From contig NZ_QWEG01000005.1 of NCBI RefSeq assembly GCF_003515685.1, forward strand, positions 186,001-250,000: DNA of 64,000 nucleotides. The letters are read 5' to 3'. Positions 17,421 through 24,842 of the stretch are shown piece after piece. Position numbers and translations under genes: made by a program. Positions within the stretch are counted from its first letter, which is position 1; each line of letters starts with the position of its first letter. The stretch is from Neobacillus notoginsengisoli (GTDB taxonomy: Bacteria; Bacillota; Bacilli; Bacillales; Cytobacillaceae). Below the pieces are notes generated by a model. It did no database searches, had not been told where the DNA came from, and saw nothing but the letters and a program-made list of their open reading frames with translations.

Positions 17421-18383
17421 ATGCCTGAATGGAAAAATAATATAGCAAAAATCACCATCCCAACTCCATTTGCGGTAGGGGATGTAAATGCATATTTAAT
17501 TAAAGGGGACAGACTCGCACTTGTCGACACGGGCCCCAAAACGGACGAAGCGTGGGCTGCGTTAAATAAACAACTGGCCGATCTCGGTTATGCGCCAGAT
17601 GATATTGAAATGGCCGTCCTTACCCATGACCATCCAGACCATGCGGGACTGCTTGATTATTTTCCGCAAACACTTGATGTGCACGGGCACCGGCTGAATG
17701 AGCGATGGATCAATCGGACAGACGAGTTCCTGACAATGCACGACCGGTTTTATTTAGGCCTGTTCGACGAGTTTGGAATTCCGGAGAGCTTTCACCGGCT
17801 CGCTGGACAGCTGAAAAAATCACTTAAATTTTCATGTAATCGTTCACTCACTGGGGAACTTTCCGAAGGAGACACACTCCCTGGGCTCGAGGACTGGCGG
17901 GTCATTGAAACTCCTGGCCATGCGCAGAGCCATGTTTCCCTATACCGGGAAAAGGATGGGGTGCTGCTAGCAGGTGATCATGTCCTGGCCCATATCTCGC
18001 CGAATCCTTTGCTTGAGCCTCCTATTAACGAGGGGGAGGAAAGGCCAATGCCGCAGCTCCAGTACAACCACTCTCTTGCAAAACTCCGCGACTATCCAAT
18101 CGGCCTTGTTTATACCGGGCATGGAACAGAAGTATCCAAGCTGCCGGAGCTGATTGAGCGGCGGCTTACACGCCAGCATGAAAGAGCGATGAGTGTAAAG
18201 GAAATGCTAAAAGACGGACCAAAGACGGTATTTGACTTATGCCGACAGCTGTTCCCGGCCGCTTTTGAACGGGAACTGGGCCTGACTTTATCTGAAACTG
18301 CTGGCCAGCTTGATTATTTGCAGTCATTAGGGGAAATCGAATTTTCCTTCGAAAGCAAAACGAAATATTATCGGGTTAGGTGA
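17421..18383 (+). CDS. yqjP: MBL-fold metallohydrolase, YqjP-like
   Basis: A 320-aa metallo-beta-lactamase-fold hydrolase. The zinc motif THDHPDHAG is at about residues 69-77, followed by PGHAQSHVSLY, LLAGDHVLAHI and YTGHGTEV. A C-terminal winged-helix-like region (about 265-320) is shared with LACTB2-type proteins, some of which are RNases. The start is ATG 17421 behind GGGGGAAAAGG. A short-chain dehydrogenase gene follows after 9 bases, the yqjP-yqjQ arrangement of B. subtilis. The substrate is unknown. Confidence 0.85.
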   Translation: MPEWKNNIAKITIPTPFAVGDVNAYLIKGDRLALVDTGPKTDEAWAALNKQLADLGYAPDDIEMAVLTHDHPDHAGLLDYFPQTLDVHGHRLNERWINRTDEFLTMHDRFYLGLFDEFGIPESFHRLAGQLKKSLKFSCNRSLTGELSEGDTLPGLEDWRVIETPGHAQSHVSLYREKDGVLLAGDHVLAHISPNPLLEPPINEGEERPMPQLQYNHSLAKLRDYPIGLVYTGHGTEVSKLPELIERRLTRQHERAMSVKEMLKDGPKTVFDLCRQLFPAAFERELGLTLSETAGQLDYLQSLGEIEFSFESKTKYYRVR

Positions 18384-18392
18384 GGTGAAACA

Positions 18393-19184
18393 ATGGAGAA
18401 TTTATCTGGCAAAAATGTTGTCATCACGGGCGCATCTGGCGGCATTGGTGCCGAAATCGCGAAACTGGCGGCAGCCAGAGGGGCGAACCTTGCACTGCTT
18501 GCGAGAAGCCGGGATAAGCTTGAAAAGCTAAAAGCAAAGCTGGAGTCCTCTTACAGCAGCAAAATACTGATATACAAACTTGATGTTTCTGAAACAGATA
18601 ACGTGAGCGCCACATTTGCCCGGGTCTATCACGAACTCGGGGAAATCGACCTTCTTGTCAATAATGCTGGGTTTGGCATATTCCGCCATGCGCATGAGGC
18701 GGATATTGAGGAAATCAAGGCAATGTTCGATGTCAATGTCATTGGCCTGATCGCCTGCACGAGTGCGGTATTGCCAAAAATGCGGGCCCGCCGGTCTGGC
18801 CATATTATCAACATCGCTTCCCAGGCAGGGAAAATCGCCACTCCGAAATCGAGCGTCTATTCGGCAACAAAGCATGCCGTCCTCGGCTATACGAACAGCC
18901 TTCGGATGGAGCTGTCCGATTACAATGTTTATGTAACTTCCGTCAATCCCGGGCCGATTGCCACGAACTTTTTCAACATCGCCGATGAAAGCGGGTCATA
19001 TGTGAAAAATGTCAAGCGCTGGATGTTGAAGCCTGAATATGTCGCCGAAAAGGTTGTTGGCAGCATGCTGAAGCCGGTGCGCGAAGTCAACCTGCCTGGC
19101 TGGATGAACGCGGGGAGCATTTTTTATGCACTGTTCCCACGGATGTTTGAAAGGCTTGGCAAAAAGGCTTTTAATCAGAAATAG
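18393..19184 (+). CDS. yqjQ: Short-chain dehydrogenase/reductase, YqjQ-like
   Basis: A 263-aa NAD(P)-dependent oxidoreductase. The cofactor motif TGASGGIGAEIA is at about 12-23, the structural NNAGFG motif at about 90, the catalytic Ser in HIINIASQAGK and the Tyr-x-x-x-Lys as YSATKHA. It ends with the PGPIAT motif. It is co-transcribed with the yqjP-like gene and followed by a terminator. The substrate is not predictable. Confidence 0.88.
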   Translation: MENLSGKNVVITGASGGIGAEIAKLAAARGANLALLARSRDKLEKLKAKLESSYSSKILIYKLDVSETDNVSATFARVYHELGEIDLLVNNAGFGIFRHAHEADIEEIKAMFDVNVIGLIACTSAVLPKMRARRSGHIINIASQAGKIATPKSSVYSATKHAVLGYTNSLRMELSDYNVYVTSVNPGPIATNFFNIADESGSYVKNVKRWMLKPEYVAEKVVGSMLKPVREVNLPGWMNAGSIFYALFPRMFERLGKKAFNQK

Positions 19185-19205
19185 TCGTTATAAGCGCAAA
19201 AAACA

Positions 19206-19238
19206 ATGCCCATTCGTAAGTTTCGGAATGGGCGTTTC
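19206..19238 (+). terminator. Terminator of the yqjP-yqjQ operon
   Basis: GCCCATTC pairs with GGAATGGGC around a 9-base loop, followed by a T-containing tail, 22 bases after the yqjQ stop. Confidence 0.6.
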
Positions 19239-19429
19239 ATATTTTGTTCTAATAGGCTCATTTGTTAGTTTGATGCAAAATTCATTCCTCGCCTTGATAC
19301 CCGTTTGTTTCCCTCCCGGCTTCAAGCTTCCACTTAAACCATCTGCCACGGCCGTCCGTTGGGGCAACGAGCTGGCGGCTTCTTTGTCCATCCATAAAAG
19401 AATCTCCATGAAGATCCCGATCCTCCATA

Positions 19430-19555
19430 TTATTCTTTAGATAAAAAATATCCTGATTCAGCAATCGCTTCAATCGTTTCGCGCAGCTTCAGCTTTGTTT
19501 CGAACGGCAGTTGATTGACGACATGGGTATGATAGACCACAATCGGCTTTTGCAT
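19430..19555 (-). pseudogene. Possible 41-aa gene remnant in an otherwise empty 500-bp gap
   Basis: A leftward frame of 41 codons opens MQKPIVVYHTHVVNQL and ends FLSKE before a TAA. It has protein-like composition but no ribosome site. The following bases 19240-19430 have leftward frames of 63-73 codons that overlap it in other phases (for example one containing APTDGRGRWFKWKLEAGRE). This looks like the decayed N-terminal and C-terminal parts of one leftward gene. I could not identify the family. The rest of 19240-19726 is AT-rich and holds only the promoter region of the next gene. Confidence 0.3.
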
Positions 19556-19726
19556 TTTATAGAAAATATCACACTGTTATTTAGGTTGTTAAATTGATTG
19601 TTAATTGACTTTCAACTTGAAAGGGTAAAAGGGAAATTCTACTTATATGTTAAAATAAGTATATAGATTTTGAAGAGTTGAAACGAAGTAGTTTAGCTTT
19701 AAATTGATTGAAAAGGGGGTTTAATA

Positions 19727-19930
19727 ATGAAAAGGATTTGCAATCAATGCCAAACTGAAATGATAAATGATTGTAAAGTAAATGTTGAATATGACTTGTC
19801 TGGAATTACGATTAGTCAAAAGCGTAAAGGACTTTTCAAAAATGTTTCCGCAAAGACTAAAGCAGCTGTATGTCCAAATTGCGGTAATGTAGCTTTCTAT
19901 ATTGATGATTACCAAATATTTAACAAATAA
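19727..19930 (+). CDS. Small zinc-ribbon protein, function unknown
   Basis: A 67-aa protein with CNQCQ near the N-terminus and CPNCG near the C-terminus, a four-Cys zinc ribbon that could bind nucleic acid or protein. Lys-rich middle (ISQKRKGLFKNVSAKTKAA). A clear GGGGG ribosome site lies before ATG 19727. It is strikingly AT-rich compared with its neighbours, which suggests separate ancestry. Single gene; no partner is evident. Confidence 0.65.
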   Translation: MKRICNQCQTEMINDCKVNVEYDLSGITISQKRKGLFKNVSAKTKAAVCPNCGNVAFYIDDYQIFNK

Positions 19931-20013
19931 TTACTTCTTTTTCACTCAATTTTGACCTTGGAATAAGCTCGATCAACGTAATGATGAAGTTGTGGTAATA
20001 CCGCTTTTTGGAG

Positions 20014-20046
20014 CATAAAAAAGAGTACCGGCCATTCCGGTACCCT
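20014..20046. terminator. Terminator of the peptidase gene
   Basis: GTACCGG and CCGGTAC form a perfect stem around a 5-base loop; AAAAAAGA on the left reads as a T-run for leftward transcription. Confidence 0.7.
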
Positions 20047-20050
20047 CGTT

Positions 20051-20941
20051 CTATTTCACTGCCAGCTCGGCCTCATCAAGAAATCCGGCCACGACTTCCC
20101 TGTACTCTTCCGGCTGCTCGCGGTAAGGCGAATGCGCGCTTTTCTCAAAAATATGCAGCTTTGAGCCTGGCACAATGCTGCTGAAATAACTGGTCGATTC
20201 CGGGGTCGCCTCGTCATAGCGGCCGCACAGGAACAGGGATGGGACCTCGATTTCGTGGAGTTTTGGCGTGCAGTCGAACTCTTTCAGGTTGCCGGTTACG
20301 CAAAATTCGGACGGACCCCACATCGTGTTGTATACTTCCAGGTTGCCAAGTTTCGACGTTGCTTCTCTTTCCTCAGCGCTTATCTCAATCCGGCAGACGA
20401 AATTTTTGGCAAATACCTGCATCGCCTGTTTGTATTCCTCGGAATTAGTTGTACCGTCCGCTTCGCAGCGCGCGATTGTCTCCTGTGTTTCTTCTGGCAG
20501 CTGTTTTAAGAGGCGCTCCTGGTCTTTTGCCCAGCGGGGCGCACTCAGGCAGGGGCTTGAGAAAATCGCGCTTTTTACGCCAGCCGGCTTTGTCAGCAAA
20601 TAGGAAGCAAGCAAGGTGGTTCCCCAGGAATGACCAAGGATATGTACTTCATCAAGCCCCAACCGCTCGCGTACCTGTCCAAGCTCTTCCACATAGCGGT
20701 CCAAATTCCATAGCGCTTGATCTGTCGGACCCTTCGAACGGCCCGCACCGAGCTGATCATAATAGACAACCATCCGCCCGTCCGGCCCGTTTGCAAGCTT
20801 GTCCAGACGCTGCAAAGGATAGCATGAGCCGCCCGGCCCGCCATGCAAAACCAATAAAGGAGCAGTTTCAGCCGCGCCTTTTACTCTTCGGTACCAAACT
20901 TTGCCCCACGTTACATCCACAAACCCTTCTTCCTTGTTCAA
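20051..20941 (-). CDS. Proline iminopeptidase-family alpha/beta hydrolase
   Basis: A 296-aa serine peptidase of family S33. Motifs: the oxyanion stretch VLHGGPGGSC, the nucleophile elbow GHSWGTTLLASYLL, a late Asp in LCGRYDEATPES and the catalytic His in KSAHSPYREQ. The predicted role is release of N-terminal proline or other residues from small peptides in the cytoplasm. ATG 20941 is used. It is monocistronic and leftward, with a terminator at its end. Confidence 0.85.
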   Translation of the reverse strand: MNKEEGFVDVTWGKVWYRRVKGAAETAPLLVLHGGPGGSCYPLQRLDKLANGPDGRMVVYYDQLGAGRSKGPTDQALWNLDRYVEELGQVRERLGLDEVHILGHSWGTTLLASYLLTKPAGVKSAIFSSPCLSAPRWAKDQERLLKQLPEETQETIARCEADGTTNSEEYKQAMQVFAKNFVCRIEISAEEREATSKLGNLEVYNTMWGPSEFCVTGNLKEFDCTPKLHEIEVPSLFLCGRYDEATPESTSYFSSIVPGSKLHIFEKSAHSPYREQPEEYREVVAGFLDEAELAVK

Positions 20942-20995
20942 AATCCGTCTCCCCCTTGTTTAAAGTAAATTCATTTTTTGTTCCTTGCATTATTT

Positions 20996-21187
20996 TCATG
21001 CTGTTAAGAACTCATACACAACATCATTAACAAGTTCAAATAGACGTGCTTCAGGTTCTAGTTCTTTCAGCCTATATACCCGCTCGCAAATTTCCTTCAA
21101 GTCACTTTCACTGAGCGGCTGACTCTCTTCTCCGTAATATTGCTTCAGGCAGTTATTGACCATTTTTCTTACCAATTTTTCTTCCAT
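20996..21187 (-). CDS. yqzH: YqzH-like small protein
   Basis: A 63-aa acidic helical protein beginning MEEKLVRKMVNNCLKQY and ending LVNDVVYEFLTA. The ending matches my recollection of the YqzH family, which sits in this part of B. subtilis chromosomes. Start at ATG 21187, behind GAGGTG; TTG 21196 is an upstream alternative. Function unknown. It is divergent from the SOS polymerase gene. Confidence 0.6.
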   Translation of the reverse strand: MEEKLVRKMVNNCLKQYYGEESQPLSESDLKEICERVYRLKELEPEARLFELVNDVVYEFLTA

Positions 21188-21285
21188 GAAAAGCACCTCA
21201 AGCCCTATTATATCTCTTTTTCTTGCAGCCTGAACTGGAAACAGCCCCTTTTTCTATGAAACCTTCGTAAAATTTCCATTGAATA

Positions 21286-21337
21286 CGAACGCATATTCGC
21301 TTAAGATATGGGTATAATGATACGGAACAAACGTTCT
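21286..21337 (+). promoter_or_regulatory. SOS promoter: two LexA (Cheo) boxes flanking a -10 element
   Basis: CGAACGCATATTCG at 21286-21299 matches the B. subtilis LexA box CGAACN4GTTCG with one mismatch. GGAACAAACGTTCT at 21324-21337 contains a perfect GAAC-N4-GTTC core. TATAAT at 21313-21318 lies between them. This is the expected arrangement for damage-inducible control of the downstream polymerase. Confidence 0.7.
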
Positions 21338-21361
21338 TATTTTGGGAGGGTGGTGATTCTC

Positions 21362-22621
21362 ATGGTCGATTACAGCACATTGCCGCAGCACAAAATTCTG
21401 TGCGTGGATATGAAAAGCTTTTACGCCAGCTGTGCGGCAGTCATGGAGGGGCTTGATCCACTCGGCTGCTATCTGGCTGTAGTCGGCGACACGAACCGGG
21501 AAGGAAGTGTTGTCCTTGCCGCTTCACCGCTTTTAAAAAGAGAATTTGGCATCAAGACGGGTTCGCGTAAATTTGAAATTCCGAAAGATCCAAAAATCCT
21601 TGTTGTCGAGCCCAAGATGGGCATGTTTCTCAGGATTTCCACCGAAATCAGCCGCGTTTTCCACCGCTACGTCCCGAAAGAGGCCATTCATACATACAGC
21701 GTCGATGAAAGCTTCATTAAAGTCGACGGCGCGGTCAATTTGTGGGGGGATGCCCAGACGATTGCTAAAAAAATTAGGGATGATATTGAACGTGAATTTC
21801 AGCTTCCATGCGCGATCGGTATTGGCCCGAACATGCTCCTGTCCAAGCTCTGCCTGGATCTTGAGGCAAAGAAACACGGAATTGCCGAATGGACGTACGA
21901 GGATGTCCAGAAAAAGCTTTGGAAGGTTTCGCCGCTCCGGGAAATGTGGGGAATCGGCCGCAGGGTCGAGCGGACGCTGAACGGAATGGGGATTTTTACG
22001 GTTGGCCAGCTTGCCCGCTATGACCTTGAAAAGCTTGAGAAGAAATTCGGCATCATGGGCAACCAGCTTTATTACCATGCCTGGGGTGTTGACCTTTCGG
22101 AAATGGGCGCGCCAATCATCGAGGGCCAGATCAGTTTTGGCAAAAGCCAGATTCTTCTAAGGGATTATAAGGATGAAGAAGAAATTAAACACGTTATTCT
22201 TGAGATGTGCGAGGAGGTGGCGCGGAGGGCGCGGACGCACCGGAAGGCGGGGAGGACCATCACGCTTGGCATCGGCTACAGCCAGGATGAATTCGGCGGA
22301 GGATTCCACCGGGCGAAAACCATTTTCGAACCGACCAATGTGACGATGGATCTTTATCGTGTCTGCCTTGATTTGTTCCAACAGCATTATTCTGGCAAAA
22401 CAGTCCGGCAGATTTCCATCTCGCTCGGGAATATTGTCGATGATGTCGAACTGCAGATGAGCCTTTTTGATATGGGAGCGGGAAAAAGAAGGGAGCTCGG
22501 TTATGTGGTGGACCGCATCCGCAGCCGGTTTGGGTCAGGGGCGCTGCTCCGCGCTGTTTCCTATACTGCAGCAGGAACCGCCAAGCACCGCGCATCACTG
22601 CTCGGCGGACATAAAAAGTAA
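21362..22621 (+). CDS. polYB: Y-family DNA polymerase PolY2 / UvrX-like (YqjW)
   Basis: Translesion polymerase of the UmuC-like branch, 419 aa from ATG 21362. Catalytic acidic residues are in CVDMKSFYASC and SVDESFI, and the helix-hairpin-helix thumb reads MWGIGRRVERTLNGMGIFTV. Near the C-terminus VELQMSLFDMG is a probable beta-clamp motif (QMSLF). It is preceded by two LexA boxes and followed 20 bases on by a YolD-like gene, the yqjW-yqjX arrangement. The longer frame from 21308 overlaps the operator and is unlikely. Confidence 0.9.
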   Translation: MVDYSTLPQHKILCVDMKSFYASCAAVMEGLDPLGCYLAVVGDTNREGSVVLAASPLLKREFGIKTGSRKFEIPKDPKILVVEPKMGMFLRISTEISRVFHRYVPKEAIHTYSVDESFIKVDGAVNLWGDAQTIAKKIRDDIEREFQLPCAIGIGPNMLLSKLCLDLEAKKHGIAEWTYEDVQKKLWKVSPLREMWGIGRRVERTLNGMGIFTVGQLARYDLEKLEKKFGIMGNQLYYHAWGVDLSEMGAPIIEGQISFGKSQILLRDYKDEEEIKHVILEMCEEVARRARTHRKAGRTITLGIGYSQDEFGGGFHRAKTIFEPTNVTMDLYRVCLDLFQQHYSGKTVRQISISLGNIVDDVELQMSLFDMGAGKRRELGYVVDRIRSRFGSGALLRAVSYTAAGTAKHRASLLGGHKK

Positions 22622-22641
22622 CCGGAAGAGAGGGAGAAAAC

Positions 22642-22977
22642 GTGATTCGAGACCGCGGCAGAATAAAATGGACCTCCATGATGCTCCCTGAGCACGTGAA
22701 GATGCTCCGGGACTGGGTGAAGGAGGATTCCTATGAACAAAAGAAGGAACTTGATGAGCAGCAGCTCGAAATGATGAACGAAACCCTTATGGAAGCAATG
22801 GAATTTAACCAGGCAGTGGCAATCACCTACTACCGCGGCCGCAACTACGAACGTTGCACTGGAAACGTCCACTACTGGGACGAACTCGCACACAAGCTCC
22901 ACATGATCGACTCCTCGGGCAACGCCCATCTGATCCCAATTAACACCATCGCCGACATCCGGCTGGCGGAGAAATAA
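22642..22977 (+). CDS. yqjX: YolD-like protein (YqjX)
   Basis: A 111-aa YolD-like family protein, beginning IRDRGRIKWTSMMLPEHV, the usual N-terminal signature. Members are nearly always next to UvrX/YqjW-type Y-family polymerases and are thought to act with them during SOS mutagenesis. The start is GTG 22642 behind GAGAGGGAG. It is co-transcribed with the polymerase and followed by a hairpin terminator. The biochemical role is not known. Confidence 0.85.
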   Translation: MIRDRGRIKWTSMMLPEHVKMLRDWVKEDSYEQKKELDEQQLEMMNETLMEAMEFNQAVAITYYRGRNYERCTGNVHYWDELAHKLHMIDSSGNAHLIPINTIADIRLAEK

Positions 22978-23000
22978 CCCGCCGGCTATAGGCAAAAGAC

Positions 23001-23031
23001 AAGCAGGTTCGCATGTGAACCTGCTGTTTAA
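23001..23031 (+). terminator. Terminator of the yqjW-yqjX operon
   Basis: AGCAGGTTC pairs perfectly with GAACCTGCT around a 6-base loop, followed by GTTTA. The T-run is weak. Confidence 0.55.
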
Positions 23032-23121
23032 ATGATTCCTAAGCTAAAACCACGAATTATAACCTACCTTCAATCCAATCGCCAAAAAAATTGTCGAAAA
23101 CAAATGTAACCAAAAAGGAAC

Positions 23122-23145
23122 TTTTAGTGTAAAATTACACTAAAA
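23122..23145. promoter_or_regulatory. 24-bp palindromic operator candidate
   Basis: TTTTAGTGTAA and TTACACTAAAA form an inverted repeat with 11 of 12 positions symmetrical. It ends 19 bases before the first gene of the next pair. AGTGTA...TACACT half-sites are used by GntR-family repressors such as YtrA, but the regulator here is unknown. Confidence 0.5.
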
Positions 23146-23164
23146 TATGGTGAGAGGTGAAAAA

Positions 23165-23431
23165 ATGAAGCGGAAAACAATTTTTTCAATTACCGCAATT
23201 GCTTTGCTGGCGGCAGGGTTATTTATGCTTGGAAATCCTATCACACGCGTTAAGAGCAAACAGGCAGCAGAACAATACCTCAAGAATACGTATCGAGACC
23301 AAACCTATGAAATAGAGAAAGTAGGCTATTATCCGGGCGAGGGAACCTATGTCATCCATGTGAAATTCGAGGATGGGCAAAGGGTAAACCTTGATGTCAA
23401 AAACGGCAAAGTAATCGGTCAGGAACCATGA
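23165..23431 (+). CDS. Small membrane-anchored protein, possibly DUF3139-related
   Basis: An 88-aa protein with an N-terminal membrane helix (residues 6-22) and a small extracellular domain (GYYPGEGTYVIHVKFEDGQRV) in which alternating residues suggest a short beta sheet. ATG 23165 follows AGAGGTG. It forms a two-gene operon with a larger relative starting 19 bases later, and both resemble the DUF3139-type fold of helix plus small domain. A palindromic operator lies just upstream. Function unknown. Confidence 0.6.
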   Translation: MKRKTIFSITAIALLAAGLFMLGNPITRVKSKQAAEQYLKNTYRDQTYEIEKVGYYPGEGTYVIHVKFEDGQRVNLDVKNGKVIGQEP

Positions 23432-23450
23432 ATACTTGGAGGTGCTTCAG

Positions 23451-23864
23451 ATGAACCGAAAAGTGACATTCACAATCATCGTCATAACCGTATTAATCAT
23501 AATAAGCATTCCGGCAGGCTTCCTGTATGTCCTCAATAACGGCAATCCGTACACAAAACTCATCACTTCGCATTATGTACCATCGTATTTGGAAGAAAAG
23601 GGCTATACAGAAAAAGATATTCTGGACAGCCACTTTGTCGAACCAAAACATTTAATCAATCAGGACGTGTACCATGGCCATTACATGGTCATTTTTAAAG
23701 ATGAACCCACGACCACTTATTATTACGGAGTGACGAAACGGGGGAAAAAGGTCGTCCAGTTTTGTGAAAAAGATGTTCAATTATCAGATGGAACAATGAA
23801 CATATCGACCGAAAGAACAATGCATAGCGAGGAAGAGTGCCTACAGTCTTTGGAAAACAGATAG
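23451..23864 (+). CDS. DUF3139-like membrane-anchored protein
   Basis: A 137-aa protein: an N-terminal helix (about 5-27), then an exterior domain with YLEEKGYTEKDILDSHFVEP and MVIFKDEPTTTYYYGV, the recognisable core of DUF3139 proteins, and two C-terminal Cys residues that could form a disulfide. Start ATG 23451 behind GGAGGTG. It is the second gene of the pair; I do not know a function for the family. Confidence 0.65.
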   Translation: MNRKVTFTIIVITVLIIISIPAGFLYVLNNGNPYTKLITSHYVPSYLEEKGYTEKDILDSHFVEPKHLINQDVYHGHYMVIFKDEPTTTYYYGVTKRGKKVVQFCEKDVQLSDGTMNISTERTMHSEEECLQSLENR

Positions 23865-23879
23865 TCGCTATTAATGCTG

Positions 23880-24431
23880 TTAAAATGCGGTTTTAAGTGC
23901 CTCGTATTCCCTGTCCAAAATGCTCATGATGACATCTGTTTCAAAGCGCCCTTCGATAAGGGCGCCTTCCCGCTCTTTCCCTTCAATAACAAACCCGCAT
24001 TTCTGATAGCAGGCAATGGCACGGTGGTTATATTCTAAAACCCGTAAATCCACTCGGTGGAGATTCAGCTCTTCAAATGCATACTGTAGAACAAGCTGGG
24101 TTATTTCGGTTCCAAGCCCTATTCCCCAAACAGAAGAATCAAATAGCCCGACTGCATAGCGGGCCCGGCAATCCGCTTCACTTACAGTCAGCCGCGCCTG
24201 GCCAATACAGCGACCGTCATATTCCACGCACCACTCAAGATTATTTCTTAAAATATTATCGATGAAGTTTCTGGCATCCTCCATTGTCAGTGGCTGAAGG
24301 TTCCGTGTATCCCCACCATACATTCTTACAAGCTCTGCATTTCGCCCGCATTTAAAAAAATCGAGCGCATCTGTTTCAATCGGTTTTCTTAACAAAACTC
24401 TCTTTCCTTGGATAGCAGGAGATTGGTTCAT
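23880..24431 (-). CDS. GNAT acetyltransferase, RimJ/RimL type
   Basis: A 183-aa acetyl-CoA-dependent N-acetyltransferase. It opens GKRVLLRKPIETDALDFF; the acetyl-CoA loop area is GIGLGTEITQLVLQYAFEE, followed by HRVDLRVLEYNHRAIACYQKCGF. The start ATG 24431 follows AGAGG; a TTG 18 bases upstream is possible. It converges with the DUF3139 gene and is unrelated to the split acetyltransferase that follows it on the other strand. The substrate could be a protein N-terminus, an antibiotic or a small amine. Confidence 0.82.
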   Translation of the reverse strand: MNQSPAIQGKRVLLRKPIETDALDFFKCGRNAELVRMYGGDTRNLQPLTMEDARNFIDNILRNNLEWCVEYDGRCIGQARLTVSEADCRARYAVGLFDSSVWGIGLGTEITQLVLQYAFEELNLHRVDLRVLEYNHRAIACYQKCGFVIEGKEREGALIEGRFETDVIMSILDREYEALKTAF

Positions 24432-24515
24432 GGCGTATACCTCTTTCAAAAATATCTTGTATTTTAATAAAACTTTGATAGGATAATTTTAACAAAAAGA
24501 TGTGGGGGGCGCCCG

Positions 24516-24650
24516 ATGGAGATTGAGAAAATTTATGGCGATTTGCCAGTCCTGGAAACAGACAGGCTAATTTTGAGAAAAATGACGATGGAAGATGCCG
24601 AGGATATGTTTTCCTATGGCTCAAAAGAGGAAGTTGCAAAATATGTGACC
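24516..24650 (+). pseudogene. 5' part of a GNAT acetyltransferase gene split by a TnpB element
   Basis: Forty-five codons encode MEIEKIYGDLPVLETDRL and continue to EEVAKYVT at 24650, the N-terminal part of a RimJ/RimL-type acetyltransferase. A very strong GGGGGGC ribosome site precedes it. The continuation WEAHKTIEDTRAF begins at 26505 in the same reading frame. In between lies the 1854-bp transposon. Transcription and translation from the 5' part would read into the element and stop at 24732-24734. Confidence 0.9.
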
Positions 24651-24659
24651 AAAACAAAA

Positions 24660-24701
24660 CAACCGCAAGCCCCTGTATTCATGCATGGGGTTAGGTTGTT
24701 A
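24660..24701 (+). other. Left-end hairpin of the TnpB element
   Basis: AACC plus CCCC on the left side pair with GGGG plus GGTT on the right across a GC-poor loop with ATGCAT. IS200/IS605 ends carry subterminal imperfect hairpins recognised by TnpA; this sits 10 bases inside the left boundary. Confidence 0.55.
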
Positions 24702-24712
24702 TTTTCTTTTTT

Positions 24713-24726
24713 AGAACAAACGTTCC
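24713..24726 (+). promoter_or_regulatory. LexA-like SOS box upstream of tnpB
   Basis: AGAACAAACGTTCC contains the perfect core GAAC-AAAC-GTTC, identical to the second LexA box of the polymerase operon at 21325-21336. It lies about 117 bases ahead of the tnpB start and inside the element. A TATTAT-like -10 occurs about 30 bases downstream. LexA control is inferred. Confidence 0.45.
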
Positions 24727-24842
24727 TAAAATAATTGTATTCGATTTATCCATTTGTTATTATAGAAGTATGAAAAGTCTAATAATTATAAAGGCAATTA
24801 TAACGTAGTATACTCTTGAAAATTAAAAAGGAGTGTAAGGCC

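Noticed and set aside
20449-21030. 193-codon rightward frame opposite the peptidase and yqzH-like genes
   Set aside because: It overlaps two conserved leftward genes, has no ribosome site, and its basic Pro/Ser-rich composition is typical of antisense frames.
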